Source: Rhodospirillaceae bacterium
Lineage (GTDB): Bacteria > Pseudomonadota > Alphaproteobacteria > MPNO01 > UBA2964
Length of the DNA stretch: 61,569 nt
Direction of reading: 5' to 3'
NCBI GenBank assembly: GCA_002709075.1
Contig: PAPV01000007.1
Span: 1 to 61,569 of the forward strand
Below, one piece after another: positions 18,160 to 28,982 of the stretch. The notes below the pieces were generated by a model that was given only the letters and a program-made list of their open reading frames with translations, searched no databases and was not told where the DNA came from. The translations under genes and the position numbers were made by a program. Positions within the stretch are counted from its first letter, which is position 1. Every line of letters begins with the position of its first letter.

Positions 18160-19270
18160 CCGAACCGACACATCTATATTGGGGCGTTGGTGGTGGACAA
18201 TAGACCGATGGATGATCGCGGCTGTGACACTACTTATATTAGTTGGTTTGGTGCTCATACTTGCTGCGAGCCCTTCAGTTGCAGAAAAACTCAAATATCC
18301 AACTTATCACTTTGTACAACGACAGTTGGCTTTCTTGCCAATTGCAATTCTAGTAATGGTGACTTCATCAATGATGTCGCCAAAAGGTATTAGACGTACT
18401 GCAATAATATTATTTTCCATATCACTATTTTTAACCGTATTAACTTATTTTTTTGGAATTGAGATTAAGGGAGCACAACGTTGGATCGGTTTCTCTGGTT
18501 TCTCGATACAGCCTTCGGAATTCATCAAACCCTCTTTTGTAGTAGTTTCCGCATGGCTGTTTGCAATGCCCAAATGGTCGAAATACAATATTGGCCATTT
18601 AATTTGTATTACTCTATATATTTTTGTAGCGGTAACACTACTTTTGCAACCCGATCTCGGGATGGCAATTGTTGTATCTACTGTTTGGTGTGTTCAATTC
18701 TTTATAGCTGGGCTGCCATTAATTTGGGTAATGGTATTTCTTCTTACTGGAATTGGCGGCACTGTCGGCGCGTATTTATTGCTTCCGCATGTAAGTAGCA
18801 GAATAGATCGGTTTATTGACCCCTCTGCGGGCGATACTTTTCAAATATCTCGCTCGCTTCAAGCCTTTGGGAATGGTGGCGTTTTCGGACAAGGGCCTGG
18901 TGAGGGATCAGTAAAATCAGTTTTACCAGATGCACACACGGATTTCATATTTGCTGTTGCAGGAGAAGAATTTGGTTTAATAGCCTGTTTAATTATTGTT
19001 GGGCTATTCGCCTTTGTGGTTCTCCGAGGCCTCGCATGCGCACTAAGAGAAGATAATTTATTTATTTTGTTAGCAGTTTCCGGTCTCTTGACACAATTCG
19101 GGCTTCAAGCATTTGTTAATATGGGATCAACACTTCATTTGATTCCCACCAAAGGTATGACCCTCCCATTTATTTCCTACGGTGGGTCGTCGCTTGTCGG
19201 AGTTGCACTTTGTATGGGAATGGTTCTCGCTCTCACCCGCCGTAGATACGGCGCACGGGGGCTGGCATGA
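18146..19270 (+). CDS. ftsW: Septal peptidoglycan polymerase FtsW
   Basis: SEDS-family glycosyltransferase that polymerises lipid II at the septum with FtsI. The 374-residue protein has about ten membrane helices. Family marks are GAQRWIGFSGFSIQPSEF, LQPDLGMAIV, the large-loop motif FGQGPGEGSVK, DAHTDFIFAVAGEEFGL, and C-terminal LPFISYGGSSLV. The placement between murD and murG separates it from RodA. It overlaps murG by ATGA. Confidence 0.96.
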   Translation: MSAFSRTDTSILGRWWWTIDRWMIAAVTLLILVGLVLILAASPSVAEKLKYPTYHFVQRQLAFLPIAILVMVTSSMMSPKGIRRTAIILFSISLFLTVLTYFFGIEIKGAQRWIGFSGFSIQPSEFIKPSFVVVSAWLFAMPKWSKYNIGHLICITLYIFVAVTLLLQPDLGMAIVVSTVWCVQFFIAGLPLIWVMVFLLTGIGGTVGAYLLLPHVSSRIDRFIDPSAGDTFQISRSLQAFGNGGVFGQGPGEGSVKSVLPDAHTDFIFAVAGEEFGLIACLIIVGLFAFVVLRGLACALREDNLFILLAVSGLLTQFGLQAFVNMGSTLHLIPTKGMTLPFISYGGSSLVGVALCMGMVLALTRRRYGARGLA

Positions 19271-20370
19271 ACACAAAGAATGGCACAATTTTGCTCGCTG
19301 CCGGCGGCACGGGTGGACACATTTATCCGGCACATGCACTTAGAAAAGTGCTTAAATCCCGGGGCTGGAATGTGATTTTTATCACAGATCAAAGAGGTCT
19401 GAATTTTAGGATTTCTGATGAAAATATAGAAATATATCGTATCAATTCAGCAAGTCTTTCAGGAAGTTTATCAGATAAACTAATTGGAATTTTCAAACTC
19501 ATTTTTGGCTTAGTACAATCATTTACACTTATTAAACGTTTTAAGCCTGCCGCTGTTGTTGGTTTTGGGGGTTACCCCTCTGTACCTACTATGGTCGCCG
19601 CAACTTTAATTGGTTGTCCAACCATGATACATGAACAAAATGCGGTTCTTGGTCGTGCAAACAGACTAGTAGCTCGACGCGTAAATCGTATAGCAACTGC
19701 CTTCAGTGCCGTTTCGGGTATTAAACAAAAATATAAATCCAAAGTGACTTTGACAGGAAATCCATCTCGGCCTGATCTAGTCAACTCTCGTCAACATGAG
19801 CTGAAAAAACCGTTTACAATTCTAGTAATAGGGGGAAGTCAAGGCGCTTCAATTTTAAGTAAAATAGTTCCAGGTGCTGTTTGTGCTTTACCTCCTGATC
19901 TGCGTAAAAATCTGATTATAAATCAACAATGCCGTCCTGAAGATCTTCAGAGAGTACAAAATGCATACAATGCCAATGGCATAACATCCACACTCTCAAC
20001 TTTTTTTCAAGACATTCCAAAATTAATGTCAGAGGCAAATTTAGTAATTTCGCGTGCAGGTGCGTCTACCATTGCTGAACTTACGATCGTTGGCCGCGCC
20101 TCAATTCTAATACCCTACGCTTCAGCAATGGATGATCATCAGACCGCAAACGCCAAGAATATTGCCGACAATGGTGGTGCATGGATGATCCCGCAAGCAG
20201 AGTTGACGGTAGACGTTTTGTGCGAACGTTTAATTTCATGCTTGACTTCCCCCTCGCTGCTATCGGACGTCGGGAATAAAGCAAGTAAATGTGGTAGCCC
20301 CGATGCTGCCATAAAACTGGCTGAGTCAGTGGAAGAAATTGCCGCTATCAGTCGGGAGCGAATCGGATGA
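19267..20370 (+). CDS. murG: Lipid II synthase MurG
   Basis: Peripheral membrane glycosyltransferase adding GlcNAc to lipid I. The 367-residue GT-B protein shows [17 protein letters not shown] (residues 9-25), [26 protein letters not shown], the second-domain [10 protein letters not shown], and the UDP site [12 protein letters not shown] with [15 protein letters not shown]. It overlaps both neighbours by ATGA, so translation is coupled with ftsW and murC. Confidence 0.97.
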   Translation: MNTKNGTILLAAGGTGGHIYPAHALRKVLKSRGWNVIFITDQRGLNFRISDENIEIYRINSASLSGSLSDKLIGIFKLIFGLVQSFTLIKRFKPAAVVGFGGYPSVPTMVAATLIGCPTMIHEQNAVLGRANRLVARRVNRIATAFSAVSGIKQKYKSKVTLTGNPSRPDLVNSRQHELKKPFTILVIGGSQGASILSKIVPGAVCALPPDLRKNLIINQQCRPEDLQRVQNAYNANGITSTLSTFFQDIPKLMSEANLVISRAGASTIAELTIVGRASILIPYASAMDDHQTANAKNIADNGGAWMIPQAELTVDVLCERLISCLTSPSLLSDVGNKASKCGSPDAAIKLAESVEEIAAISRERIG

Positions 20371-21806
20371 GCCGCCTGCCTTTCACAATCGGCACCATCC
20401 ATTTCTGCGGTATTGGGGGCATCGGTATGAGTGGTATTGCTGAAGTACTAAATAACCTTGGCTATTCTGTTCAAGGGAGCGACATTGCTTCAAATGCAAA
20501 TGTGAGACGCCTTAGAAAAATCGGAATACCGATAAAAATCGGGCAAACAGCCGATAATATACAATCAGCAAAAGTCGTTGTGGTTTCTTCAGCAGTGCAA
20601 TCAGATAATCCAGAATTACATGCAGCTCGTGAAAAAATGATCCCAGTAGTAAGGCGTGCTGAAATGTTAGCCGAGCTTATGAAACTTAAGTGGTCTGTGG
20701 CGGTGGCAGGAACCCATGGAAAAACTACAACGACTTCGTTAATTGCCGCTATGCTGGATCACACAGGTAACGATCCAACTGTTATAAACGGAGGCATTAT
20801 CAACGCATACGGCACTAATGCGCGTCTTGGCAGAGGTGACTGGATCGTAGTCGAAGCCGATGAGTCGGATGGAACCTTTATTAAACTTCCAGCAACTATT
20901 GCCGTTGTGACCAATATTGACCCGGAGCATCTTGATCATTGGGGATCATTCAAACGATTACAATCTGCATTTATATCCTTCGTCCAAAATATTCCATTTT
21001 ATGGTCTTGCGGTTTTATGTATTGATGATCCAGAAGTTCAGGCGCTTATCCCAAAAATATCCGATCGCCGCATAGTTACCTATGGTTTCAGCCCACAGGC
21101 CGATGTCCGTGCGATTAATTTAACGAATCACATCACCAATGTTTCTTTCGACATTGCTTTTTCCGGTCGTTCTCCCCTTTCTGGTCAAATTTTGAAAGAT
21201 GTAGCTTTACCAATGATTGGGCGTCACAATGTTCAAAATGCCCTGGCGGCAATAGCCATTGCACAGGAGATGGGTTCAGAACTTCAACAAATTGGTTCGG
21301 GATTTCAAAACTTCGAGGGCGTAAAACGTCGTTTTACTGTCACAGGTATTATTGATGACATTACCATCATCGACGATTATGGACACCACCCAGTAGAAAT
21401 TTCCGCTGCACTTGCAGCCGCAAGGTTAAATGCGAAAAATCGCGTCATAGCCGTAGTCCAACCCCATCGTTATACACGGCTAAGAGATCTTTTTGAGGAT
21501 TTCTGTAAATGTTTTAATGATGCCGATGTAGTTTTCATAGCAGATGTATATGCGGCTGGAGAAAACCCAATTAATGGAATTAATAGAGAAACATTAGTTA
21601 ATGGGCTGAAAGCTCATGGGCACCGAGATACCCGTTCACTTAGATCCCCTGACAACCTGCCTGGTCAAATAAATGAAATAGCCCAATCCGGAGATTATAT
21701 CCTTTTTTTGGGTGCAGGAGATATTACCAACTGGGCAAACACTCTACCCGAAAATCTCTCTAACTTACGATTAAATTCCTTTGTAAACGTTAGGGGAGAG
21801 TCGTAA
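20367..21806 (+). CDS. murC: UDP-MurNAc:L-alanine ligase
   Basis: First amino-acid-adding ligase of peptidoglycan synthesis. The 479 residues start with the UDP-binding [16 protein letters not shown], carry the ATP loop [15 protein letters not shown] (about 112-126), [21 protein letters not shown], and C-terminal [10 protein letters not shown] and QPHRYTR. All catalytic motifs are intact. The stop and the murB start share one base (TAATG). Confidence 0.97.
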   Translation: MSRLPFTIGTIHFCGIGGIGMSGIAEVLNNLGYSVQGSDIASNANVRRLRKIGIPIKIGQTADNIQSAKVVVVSSAVQSDNPELHAAREKMIPVVRRAEMLAELMKLKWSVAVAGTHGKTTTTSLIAAMLDHTGNDPTVINGGIINAYGTNARLGRGDWIVVEADESDGTFIKLPATIAVVTNIDPEHLDHWGSFKRLQSAFISFVQNIPFYGLAVLCIDDPEVQALIPKISDRRIVTYGFSPQADVRAINLTNHITNVSFDIAFSGRSPLSGQILKDVALPMIGRHNVQNALAAIAIAQEMGSELQQIGSGFQNFEGVKRRFTVTGIIDDITIIDDYGHHPVEISAALAAARLNAKNRVIAVVQPHRYTRLRDLFEDFCKCFNDADVVFIADVYAAGENPINGINRETLVNGLKAHGHRDTRSLRSPDNLPGQINEIAQSGDYILFLGAGDITNWANTLPENLSNLRLNSFVNVRGES

Positions 21807-22756
21807 TGCACAGAATTCAAACAAAAGGTCTGATGAACAAAATACCTCATGTTAGAGGCAAACTCATAGCTAATGCTGAAATTTCTCAAAGCACCTGGTT
21901 GCGTGTCGGTGGACCGGCAGAAATATTATTTTTACCTGCTGACATAGAGGACCTGGCTTATTTTTTAAGGAGCCTAGACCATTCAGTTCCCATCACCACT
22001 TTTGGTGCCGCTTCAAATCTAATAATTAGAGATGCTGGAATTCCTGGTATTACAATAAAGCTCGGTCGAAATTTTGCACACATTGACATTAACGACGATG
22101 AGTCAAAAATTAAGGCCGGCGGCGCTGCAATTGATGTAAAGATATCTCGTATTGCTCGCGACTCAGGAATATCTGGCCTTGAGTTTCTTAGCGGAATTCC
22201 TGGCACAATTGGAGGCGCATTAAGAATGAACTCAGGTGCATATGGTTCGGAAGTGTCCGATGTACTAGTCGACTCACAAGCAGTAAATCGTCGCGGAGAT
22301 ATTATCACGCTTACGCGCGAAGAGATGCAATTCGCATATCGATACAACAGCGCTGCTTCCGACTTAATCTTTACCATTGTAACTCTTCAGGGAGGAAAGG
22401 ATACTCCGGAAAACATCCGCCACAGGATGGAAAAAATTTCAAATAAAAGAATAAATAGTCAACCAATCCGTTTGCGAACTGGTGGTAGCACTTTTAAAAA
22501 TCCTTCAGGCTTCAAAGCATGGAAATTGATTGAAACGGCTGGATGCCGAGGACTAACTTGTGGTGGCGCACAAGTTTCACCCCAACATTGTAATTTTCTC
22601 ATAAATACAGGGAATGCTCTTGGTGCAGATCTCGAAGACCTGGGAGAGGATGTTAGAGAACGGGTGTTTGCACAACACGGTATCAGTCTTGAATGGGAAA
22701 TACACAGGATTGGATTAAAAATTCCTGCTAAAACTAAATTGCGGAGGCCTCGTTGA
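21806..22756 (+). CDS. murB: UDP-N-acetylenolpyruvoylglucosamine reductase
   Basis: FAD enzyme reducing UDP-GlcNAc-enolpyruvate to UDP-MurNAc with NADPH. The 316-residue product has TWLRVGGPAE, FGAASNLIIRDAG, SGIPGTIGGALRMNSGAYG with the catalytic region, YRYNSA, and GGSTFKNPSG near 227-236 with the active-site Ser. No extra C-terminal domain is present, fitting the shorter type IIb-like form. The start shares a base with the murC stop, and the end overlaps ddl by TTGA. Confidence 0.95.
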   Translation: MHRIQTKGLMNKIPHVRGKLIANAEISQSTWLRVGGPAEILFLPADIEDLAYFLRSLDHSVPITTFGAASNLIIRDAGIPGITIKLGRNFAHIDINDDESKIKAGGAAIDVKISRIARDSGISGLEFLSGIPGTIGGALRMNSGAYGSEVSDVLVDSQAVNRRGDIITLTREEMQFAYRYNSAASDLIFTIVTLQGGKDTPENIRHRMEKISNKRINSQPIRLRTGGSTFKNPSGFKAWKLIETAGCRGLTCGGAQVSPQHCNFLINTGNALGADLEDLGEDVRERVFAQHGISLEWEIHRIGLKIPAKTKLRRPR

Positions 22757-23679
22757 CTGCTTCCTCAGAAATTGTAGTGCTAACCGGGGGGGTTTCCTCA
22801 GAACGGGATATTTCATTGATAACCGGAAAGGCTGTGGTAAGTGCTTTAAAAAGTTGTGGTTACAAAGTTCGTACAATCGATACAAGAAAAAGTTTAGACT
22901 TAGTAGTAAGAGAATTATCACCACCGCCCTTTGCCGTATTCAACGCACTGCACGGACGTTTTGGTGAAGATGGTGTTATTCAGGGCCTGCTGGAGCTTCT
23001 GCAAATTCCCTACACCCATTCTGGTGTTTTAGCTTCCGCCCTTGCAATGGACAAACCAACTGCAAAAAAGATATTTAAAAGTGAAGGTATTCGTTGTGCG
23101 GAACACCGTATCGTTGATATTCAACAAATATTAGATAGTGACGTTTTACCACCACCATATGTCATCAAGCCTGTTAATGAAGGTTCAAGTTTTGGAGTGC
23201 AAATAATCAAATCGACTGCTGATTTGTCCCAGTTTAAAAATGAAGATTGGGCTTTCGACAAGCGAATTATGGTTGAAAAATATATTGAAGGTCGGGAACT
23301 GACAGTAACCGTTATGGGAGAGAGAGCTCTTGGCGTTACTGAATTGCGCCCAACAAAACAGTTTTATGATTTTAATGCAAAATATATCGAAGGAAAAACA
23401 GAACATATTTTACCAGCTGATTTACCTAATCGAGTAACCGAAATTACACAGCAATATGCATTAACTGCGCATAAGACACTTGGTTGCCGAGGTATAACAC
23501 GTGCTGATTTTCGTTATGATGAAAAAAAACCCGGAGCGAGTGGAGTTTATTTACTGGAATTAAATACACAACCGGGCCTCACACCCCTCTCACTAGTGCC
23601 GGAGCAAGCTGCTCATGCTGGTATTTCTTTCCCCGAATTAATTAACTGGATGGTGGAGAATGCATCATGCGGAGATTAA
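22753..23679 (+). CDS. ddl: D-alanine--D-alanine ligase
   Basis: ATP-grasp ligase making D-Ala-D-Ala for MurF. The 308-residue product has VLTGGVSSERDISL at the N-terminus, ALHGRFGEDGVIQG, YTHSGVLASALAMDKPTAK, KPVNEGSSFGVQ, the Tyr/Lys of the substrate loop, and metal ligands in LLELNTQPGLTPLSL. The start is TTG at 22753, with GGAGG about six bases upstream (in GCGGAGGCCTCG), so the unusual start is well supported. It overlaps ftsQ by 13 bases. Confidence 0.96.
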   Translation: MTASSEIVVLTGGVSSERDISLITGKAVVSALKSCGYKVRTIDTRKSLDLVVRELSPPPFAVFNALHGRFGEDGVIQGLLELLQIPYTHSGVLASALAMDKPTAKKIFKSEGIRCAEHRIVDIQQILDSDVLPPPYVIKPVNEGSSFGVQIIKSTADLSQFKNEDWAFDKRIMVEKYIEGRELTVTVMGERALGVTELRPTKQFYDFNAKYIEGKTEHILPADLPNRVTEITQQYALTAHKTLGCRGITRADFRYDEKKPGASGVYLLELNTQPGLTPLSLVPEQAAHAGISFPELINWMVENASCGD

Positions 23680-24500
23680 AAAACAAACAACATAGCCACA
23701 AGAAGAAATTGAGGGGTTGGAATTTATTAAAGAGAACCTCAGTCTGGGTTCCGTCGGCTCTTCTAATATTTACTGGACTGCCTGTTTGGGGCGTCCAAAC
23801 TGGCTACCTAGAGAACGCATGGGAAAAATCACAAAATGCAATAATCGATTTAACGGTGCAATATGGTTTTTCTATTCAAAAGGTTACACTTAAAGGCAGA
23901 CGTTACAGCAGCCGACAACAGATTATAAGATTAATACGGTTGGACAGAGGACAATCCATATTTGAGGTAAATCCGCAAAAAATACGACGCAGTCTCATAA
24001 CACTGCAATGGATAAAGGATGCTATTGTCCGACGGAAACTACCCAACACCATTGACATAACAGTGATCGAGAGGAGACCTGTTGCCATCTGGCAGCACCA
24101 AGGACAGCGGGTACTCGTCGACAAAAATGGAACTACCTTTAACACTGACCAGGTTAACCGCTTCAATCACCTTATCTTTATTAAGGGAGAGCAAGCGCCG
24201 AAGAAGGTAGCATCGCTTTATTCACTACTTTCAGCAGAACCAAATTTAGCAAAAAATGTTGTTCAGGCCGTTTGGATAGGAAATCGAAGATGGACCCTGA
24301 TATTTAGGAACGGAATTCGTGTCAGGTTGCCAGAGAAGTCACCAAACAAGGCATGGAAAACGCTTGCTCGACTCAACAGAGAACAGCAATTGCTGGCAAG
24401 GGATGTTCAAATGATTGATATGCGGCTGCCAGACAGGATGATTATAAAGCCTGGAAATTTTGGGCGCCATACCACTAAACGCAGCGGGCATAACACATGA
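23667..24500 (+). CDS. ftsQ: Cell division protein FtsQ
   Basis: Bitopic divisome protein. The 277 residues have a basic cytoplasmic tail (KNKQHSHKKKLRGW), a membrane helix at about 29-47, a POTRA domain starting near IQKVTLKGRRYSSRQQI, and the FtsQ beta domain (IERRPVAIWQH, then the KNGTTF segment). FtsQ binds FtsB/FtsL and recruits them to the septum. The order ddl-ftsQ-ftsA confirms the call. The C-terminus is short and basic. Confidence 0.92.
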   Translation: MRRLKNKQHSHKKKLRGWNLLKRTSVWVPSALLIFTGLPVWGVQTGYLENAWEKSQNAIIDLTVQYGFSIQKVTLKGRRYSSRQQIIRLIRLDRGQSIFEVNPQKIRRSLITLQWIKDAIVRRKLPNTIDITVIERRPVAIWQHQGQRVLVDKNGTTFNTDQVNRFNHLIFIKGEQAPKKVASLYSLLSAEPNLAKNVVQAVWIGNRRWTLIFRNGIRVRLPEKSPNKAWKTLARLNREQQLLARDVQMIDMRLPDRMIIKPGNFGRHTTKRSGHNT

Positions 24501-24519
24501 TCGGTACTGGAGGACAAAA

Positions 24520-25773
24520 ATGGGAAGAGCAGTAAAAACAAGAACCGGGCTCATGGTGGCATTAGATGTTGGTAGCAGTAAGATATGCTGCCTAATAGGA
24601 CAAGCACACAATGATGGTGCAATCCGAATAGCCGGTGTTGGGCATCACGCCTCTGATGGAGTTAAAAGTGCAGCAATTGTCGATATGGCAGCCGCGCAGA
24701 GTGCCATTTTAACAGCAGTCAGTGCCGCCGAAGAAATGGCTGGTGAAAGAATCCGTGAAGTGATTTTATCTGTTGCCGGAAGTAATCTCGTATCTAAAAC
24801 TTTTACCGCAAAATGTTCAATATCTGGTCGCGAAATTACAGAAGCGGATATCCGACGAGTTCTTGTACAAGCAGGAGGAATTGAAGAAAAAGCAGATCGA
24901 GAGATCCTACATTGTCTACCTGTTGGTTACAGCATAGATGAAACGCGGGGTATTCGTGATCCGCGAGGCATGTTTGCAGAAGAATTATCCGTTGACATGA
25001 ATCTAGTTACTTCGAGAGCAGCTTCCTTACGAAATTTAACTACATGTATAGAACGTAGTCATTTAGATATCGAGTACGCCGTAGCAGCTCCTTACGCTGC
25101 AGGTCTCTCATGTTTGGTAGAAGATGAAATAGATCTCGGTGTTACTGTCATCGATATGGGCGGAGGCACGACATCGTTAGCAGTTTTTTACGACGGCGCG
25201 TTGATCTTCGCAGATAGTATTCCTGTGGGCGGTTGCCACGTCACCAGCGATATTGCACGAGGCCTTTCCACCCCGATTGCGCAAGCGGAACGCATGAAAA
25301 CTCTCTATGGTTCTGCCATTGTTTCGCCTTCTGATGAGCGTGAATTAATTGATGTTCCTATCATTGGTGAGGAAAACACAGCACAACCAAATCATGTGCC
25401 AAGATCTTTATTAAATGGAATCATAAGGCCACGAATTGAGGAAACATTCGAGATAGTTCGTGCCCGCCTTGATCAAGCTGGTGTAGCCCGCACCGCCGGC
25501 CGAAGACTCGTGCTTACGGGCGGTGCCAGCCTCCTCACTGAAACGGCAAAGCTTGCTGGCCTTGTCCTAGAAAAGAAAGTTCGATTAGGCCGACCAATGC
25601 AGATCAGCGGCCTAACAGAGGCAACTAGCGGGCCGGCATTCTCAGTTGCCGCGGGACTTCTGCGGTTTGCTTCAGAAAGACAATCAGAAACCAATGGAAA
25701 CACTGAACCGATTCCAACGGGACCGACAACTCGATTTTCCCGTATTAGCCAGTGGGTTAAGGAAAATTTTTAA
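24520..25773 (+). CDS. ftsA: Cell division protein FtsA
   Basis: Actin-like ATPase that tethers FtsZ to the membrane. The 417-residue product has the phosphate-1 motif VALDVGSSKICCLIG, the 1C domain, the phosphate-2 motif VIDMGGGTTSLAVF, adenosine motif LTGGASLL, and a C-terminal amphipathic helix (RFSRISQWVKENF) for membrane binding. The ATG at 24520 is chosen because GGAGG lies seven bases upstream; a longer frame from 24460 lies inside ftsQ. Confidence 0.96.
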   Translation: MGRAVKTRTGLMVALDVGSSKICCLIGQAHNDGAIRIAGVGHHASDGVKSAAIVDMAAAQSAILTAVSAAEEMAGERIREVILSVAGSNLVSKTFTAKCSISGREITEADIRRVLVQAGGIEEKADREILHCLPVGYSIDETRGIRDPRGMFAEELSVDMNLVTSRAASLRNLTTCIERSHLDIEYAVAAPYAAGLSCLVEDEIDLGVTVIDMGGGTTSLAVFYDGALIFADSIPVGGCHVTSDIARGLSTPIAQAERMKTLYGSAIVSPSDERELIDVPIIGEENTAQPNHVPRSLLNGIIRPRIEETFEIVRARLDQAGVARTAGRRLVLTGGASLLTETAKLAGLVLEKKVRLGRPMQISGLTEATSGPAFSVAAGLLRFASERQSETNGNTEPIPTGPTTRFSRISQWVKENF

Positions 25774-25854
25774 TGTTCAAACTTTACCCCAGACCCCACT
25801 GCCAAATTTTAGCAGAATTACTATCCCTTATCCAGAACAACTGTGGAGACTAAC

Positions 25855-27579
25855 ATGACTATAAATTTCAAAACTCCTGAGCAAAATGTGCAACTTAAAC
25901 CACGAATTACCGTATTCGGTGTTGGCGGAGCCGGCGGAAATGCGGTTAACAATATGATAAATAAACACCTAGAAGGGGTTGACTTTGTGGTAGCTAATAC
26001 CGACGCGCAAGCAATTTCGCAATCCCTCTCAGAGCGGCAAGTGCAACTAGGTATTTCAATAACCCATGGACTTGGAGCAGGTGCAAGGCCTGAAATGGGT
26101 CGAGCAGCGGCCGAAGAGGCCATAGAGGATATAAGTCAACATCTCAATGGCTCACATATGGTTTTTATAGCCGCTGGAATGGGTGGAGGAACCGGAACTG
26201 GGGCTGCTCCCGTTATTGCGCGGTTAGCCCGTGAGCAAGGAATGCTTACGGTTGGCGTTGTAACAAAACCATTCCAGTTTGAAGGAAATAATCGCATGCG
26301 AATTGCAGAGTCCGGTATCGAAGAAATGCAACAATTTGTTGACACCCTTATTGTTATTCCAAATCAGAATCTTTTCCGTATTGCTAACGAAAAAACCACT
26401 TTTGCAGATGCATTTTCTATGGCTGACGACGTACTTCACTCAGGTGTCCGAGGCGTTACGGACTTAATGGTAGTACCAGGACTTATTAATCTTGATTTTG
26501 CAGATATCCGCAGCGTTATGTCAGAAATGGGGAAAGCAATGATGGGTACGGGAGAAGCAGAAGGAAATGAAAGAGCTAAAACAGCCGCTGAAGCCGCTAT
26601 TTCTAATCCTCTTCTGGATGACGTGACAATGAGGGGAGCGCGGGGTGTATTAATCAATATTACCGGCGGGCCAGATATGACGTTGTTCGAGGTTGATGAG
26701 GCGGCAAATAGGATAGGTGAAGAGGTGGATGCAGAAGCAAATATAATTTTTGGGTCTGCGCTAGACGTGGCTTTAGAGGGTAAAATACGCGTTTCTGTAG
26801 TCGCAACTGGAATAGATGCAGAAGCCAATGCAGAGCCCCGATCAGTGTTGAGAGTTGTAAATGAAGAAATAAAACACAAAACCTTAAATGTTTCTGATCA
26901 GAGGCAAGAAAACAACGCGGTTGCCGAATCCCTTATTGATGTTATGGAAAAAACTTCAAATCCTGAAAATAGTAAAACGCCATTAGATCCAGGGTCATTA
27001 GAAGATACGGATTCCCCAAAAGTTTCAAACACGGATAGTTTTATTCCACCACAACCAGAAAAGGTTAAACTCCCAGAAATTACTAGAAAGGCTCCAGACC
27101 CATTCCGTGAGGCCGATTTTGTGAATGCATCTCCACCAGTACAAAAAAAACGCACAAAATCAATACTACAACGAGTAACTAGTGCTGCATGGCCGCGCCG
27201 CGATGATCAAGAGAGAAGTCAATCAGTATCGGTTTTAGATCAAAAACCTGTTTCTCCTGCACCATCTTTATCTACTACACCTCGGAAAAGTGAAGAAAAA
27301 GAAGAATCAGACTCTGTTCTAATTACAACTAATGATGGTTTGACCGAGCCAACAGATCCTGATCAACATCAACCAAAAGAAGATTCTGAAATGGGAAAAG
27401 AATTTGTATCAGAAAATACAAGTGCAGTATTTATAGAGAAAGCTCAAAAACCAATTAATCCAAAGCCAGCAATCCAACATAGCCTTAAAGGCGTTTCAAT
27501 CAGCAACTCAGACCCGAAACCGAATAATGAGGAAGACTTACTTGATATACCTGCATTTTTAAGACGGCAGGCCAATTAA
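25855..27579 (+). CDS. ftsZ: Cell division GTPase FtsZ, long-linker form
   Basis: Tubulin-like GTPase forming the Z ring. The 574-residue protein has the globular domain at about residues 10-330, with [13 protein letters not shown] and the tubulin signature [14 protein letters not shown] long disordered linker rich in Pro, Ser, Glu and Lys follows (about 340-555). The conserved C-terminal peptide DIPAFLRRQ binds FtsA and other partners. The linker is much longer than in enterobacteria, as is common in alphaproteobacteria. Start ATG 25855 follows a GGAG; a GTG at 25843 is in frame but less likely. Confidence 0.97.
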   Translation: MTINFKTPEQNVQLKPRITVFGVGGAGGNAVNNMINKHLEGVDFVVANTDAQAISQSLSERQVQLGISITHGLGAGARPEMGRAAAEEAIEDISQHLNGSHMVFIAAGMGGGTGTGAAPVIARLAREQGMLTVGVVTKPFQFEGNNRMRIAESGIEEMQQFVDTLIVIPNQNLFRIANEKTTFADAFSMADDVLHSGVRGVTDLMVVPGLINLDFADIRSVMSEMGKAMMGTGEAEGNERAKTAAEAAISNPLLDDVTMRGARGVLINITGGPDMTLFEVDEAANRIGEEVDAEANIIFGSALDVALEGKIRVSVVATGIDAEANAEPRSVLRVVNEEIKHKTLNVSDQRQENNAVAESLIDVMEKTSNPENSKTPLDPGSLEDTDSPKVSNTDSFIPPQPEKVKLPEITRKAPDPFREADFVNASPPVQKKRTKSILQRVTSAAWPRRDDQERSQSVSVLDQKPVSPAPSLSTTPRKSEEKEESDSVLITTNDGLTEPTDPDQHQPKEDSEMGKEFVSENTSAVFIEKAQKPINPKPAIQHSLKGVSISNSDPKPNNEEDLLDIPAFLRRQAN

Positions 27580-27848
27580 AGTATTTATGTTTAGAAAATG
27601 AGGTTTCAGAAAATCATTTTTTATCCAAATTGGGTAGGAAAACATCAATCATTGCCACACATTGAGGAATTGAGCCCAAAAAAAGCGAGTATACGTAACA
27701 TTCTGTAACATTTGTTGATTTGAGGATTTGGATACAAATTGCTAATGGTATCTAAGATAGCTTATTTCGTTCATGGAGTTTGACAATTAGGACGAACTTC
27801 TCCCTCACAAGCAAGGGTTTTAGCTCGAGGACACGAGAGGAAAGATTG

Positions 27849-28826
27849 GTGAGTTTTAAACAAAATAATAATAAAACCAAGTATTCTGAATTAGATTTTG
27901 AACGAGGCAACTCTTCATTTAAGCAAAAGACCCTTAGTTCATCTATTTCTTGCACTGGTGTAGGGCTCCATTCTGGCAGGAAAATAAACATGACCCTTCA
28001 CCCTGCTGAGATAAATTCTGGAATAGTCTTTTGTCGTTCTGACTCAAAAAAAGAGGGCGAAATACGAGCGTCTTGGACCAATGTCACCGATACGATGTTA
28101 GCCACCACAATAACTAACGAAGCAGGTTTATGTGTTGGGACAGTGGAGCATTTAATGGCAGCATTTGCCGGATGTGGTATTGACAATGCGGTCGTTGAAC
28201 TTGACGGGCCTGAAGTGCCAATAATGGATGGGAGCGCTGCACCATTCATGTTTCTTGTCGAATGTGCTGGCCCAACTATACAAAGTACCGCCCGACGTGC
28301 AATCCGTGTTGAAAAAACCATCCGCGTCGGAAGTGATAATAACTTTATATCGCTATCCCCTGCATCCTCATTCGGTGTCGCATTTACTATCGAGTTCGAT
28401 ACTTCTGCTGTGGAACGCCAATTTCTTGAAATGCGACTAGTTAATGGTGCGTTTAAGAATGAAATAGCCAGAGCACGCACCTTTGGATTCGCTCATGAAG
28501 TTGACGCTATGCGGGAAGCCGGTTTAGCACTTGGCGGTTCACTTGAAAATGCAATTGTAATTGAAGGAAATACTATTTTAAATAAGGATGGTCTTCGTTA
28601 TGAAGATGAGTTTGTACGCCACAAAGTCCTTGATTGTGTCGGCGACTTATATCTTGCTGGCGCTCCTATTATCGGGCAGATTAATGGCTATCGGTCTGGA
28701 CATACTTTAAATCACCAGTTGCTGTGTGCCCTGTTTGAGGATGATTCTTCCTGGTCATACGTAGAATTAACGAATGAAGTTGTGCCTGGGACTACTCAAA
28801 AAAAAGTACCGATGACCACCTTTTGA
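27849..28826 (+). CDS. lpxC: UDP-3-O-acyl-GlcNAc deacetylase LpxC
   Basis: Zinc deacetylase for the committed step of lipid A synthesis. Family motifs are ISCTGVGLHSGR, TVEHLMAAFAGCGIDNA (zinc His), LDGPEVPIMDGSA, RARTFGF, RHKVLDCVGDLYLAG (zinc His/Asp) and SGHTLNHQLL. Start choice is uncertain: GTG at 27849 follows GAGAGG at a proper distance and gives 325 residues, close to the usual length, whereas TTG at 27780 would add 23 residues with no homology to the family. The residues before QKTLSSSISC are still a non-conserved extension of about 27. It follows ftsZ, as in many Gram-negatives. Confidence 0.94.
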   Translation: MSFKQNNNKTKYSELDFERGNSSFKQKTLSSSISCTGVGLHSGRKINMTLHPAEINSGIVFCRSDSKKEGEIRASWTNVTDTMLATTITNEAGLCVGTVEHLMAAFAGCGIDNAVVELDGPEVPIMDGSAAPFMFLVECAGPTIQSTARRAIRVEKTIRVGSDNNFISLSPASSFGVAFTIEFDTSAVERQFLEMRLVNGAFKNEIARARTFGFAHEVDAMREAGLALGGSLENAIVIEGNTILNKDGLRYEDEFVRHKVLDCVGDLYLAGAPIIGQINGYRSGHTLNHQLLCALFEDDSSWSYVELTNEVVPGTTQKKVPMTTF

Positions 28827-28982
28827 TTACTTAATAATCAGAAAAATTATTACAAATTATATTTGCTGCATTGTTCTTGCCCGGTGGTATCTCCAAATCC
28901 ATATGTTATGATATTGAAAACGTGGTCTGTCATGCCTCAGTTGAAGACCAAGATTTACGGCAACTAATGAGACATATTATTG

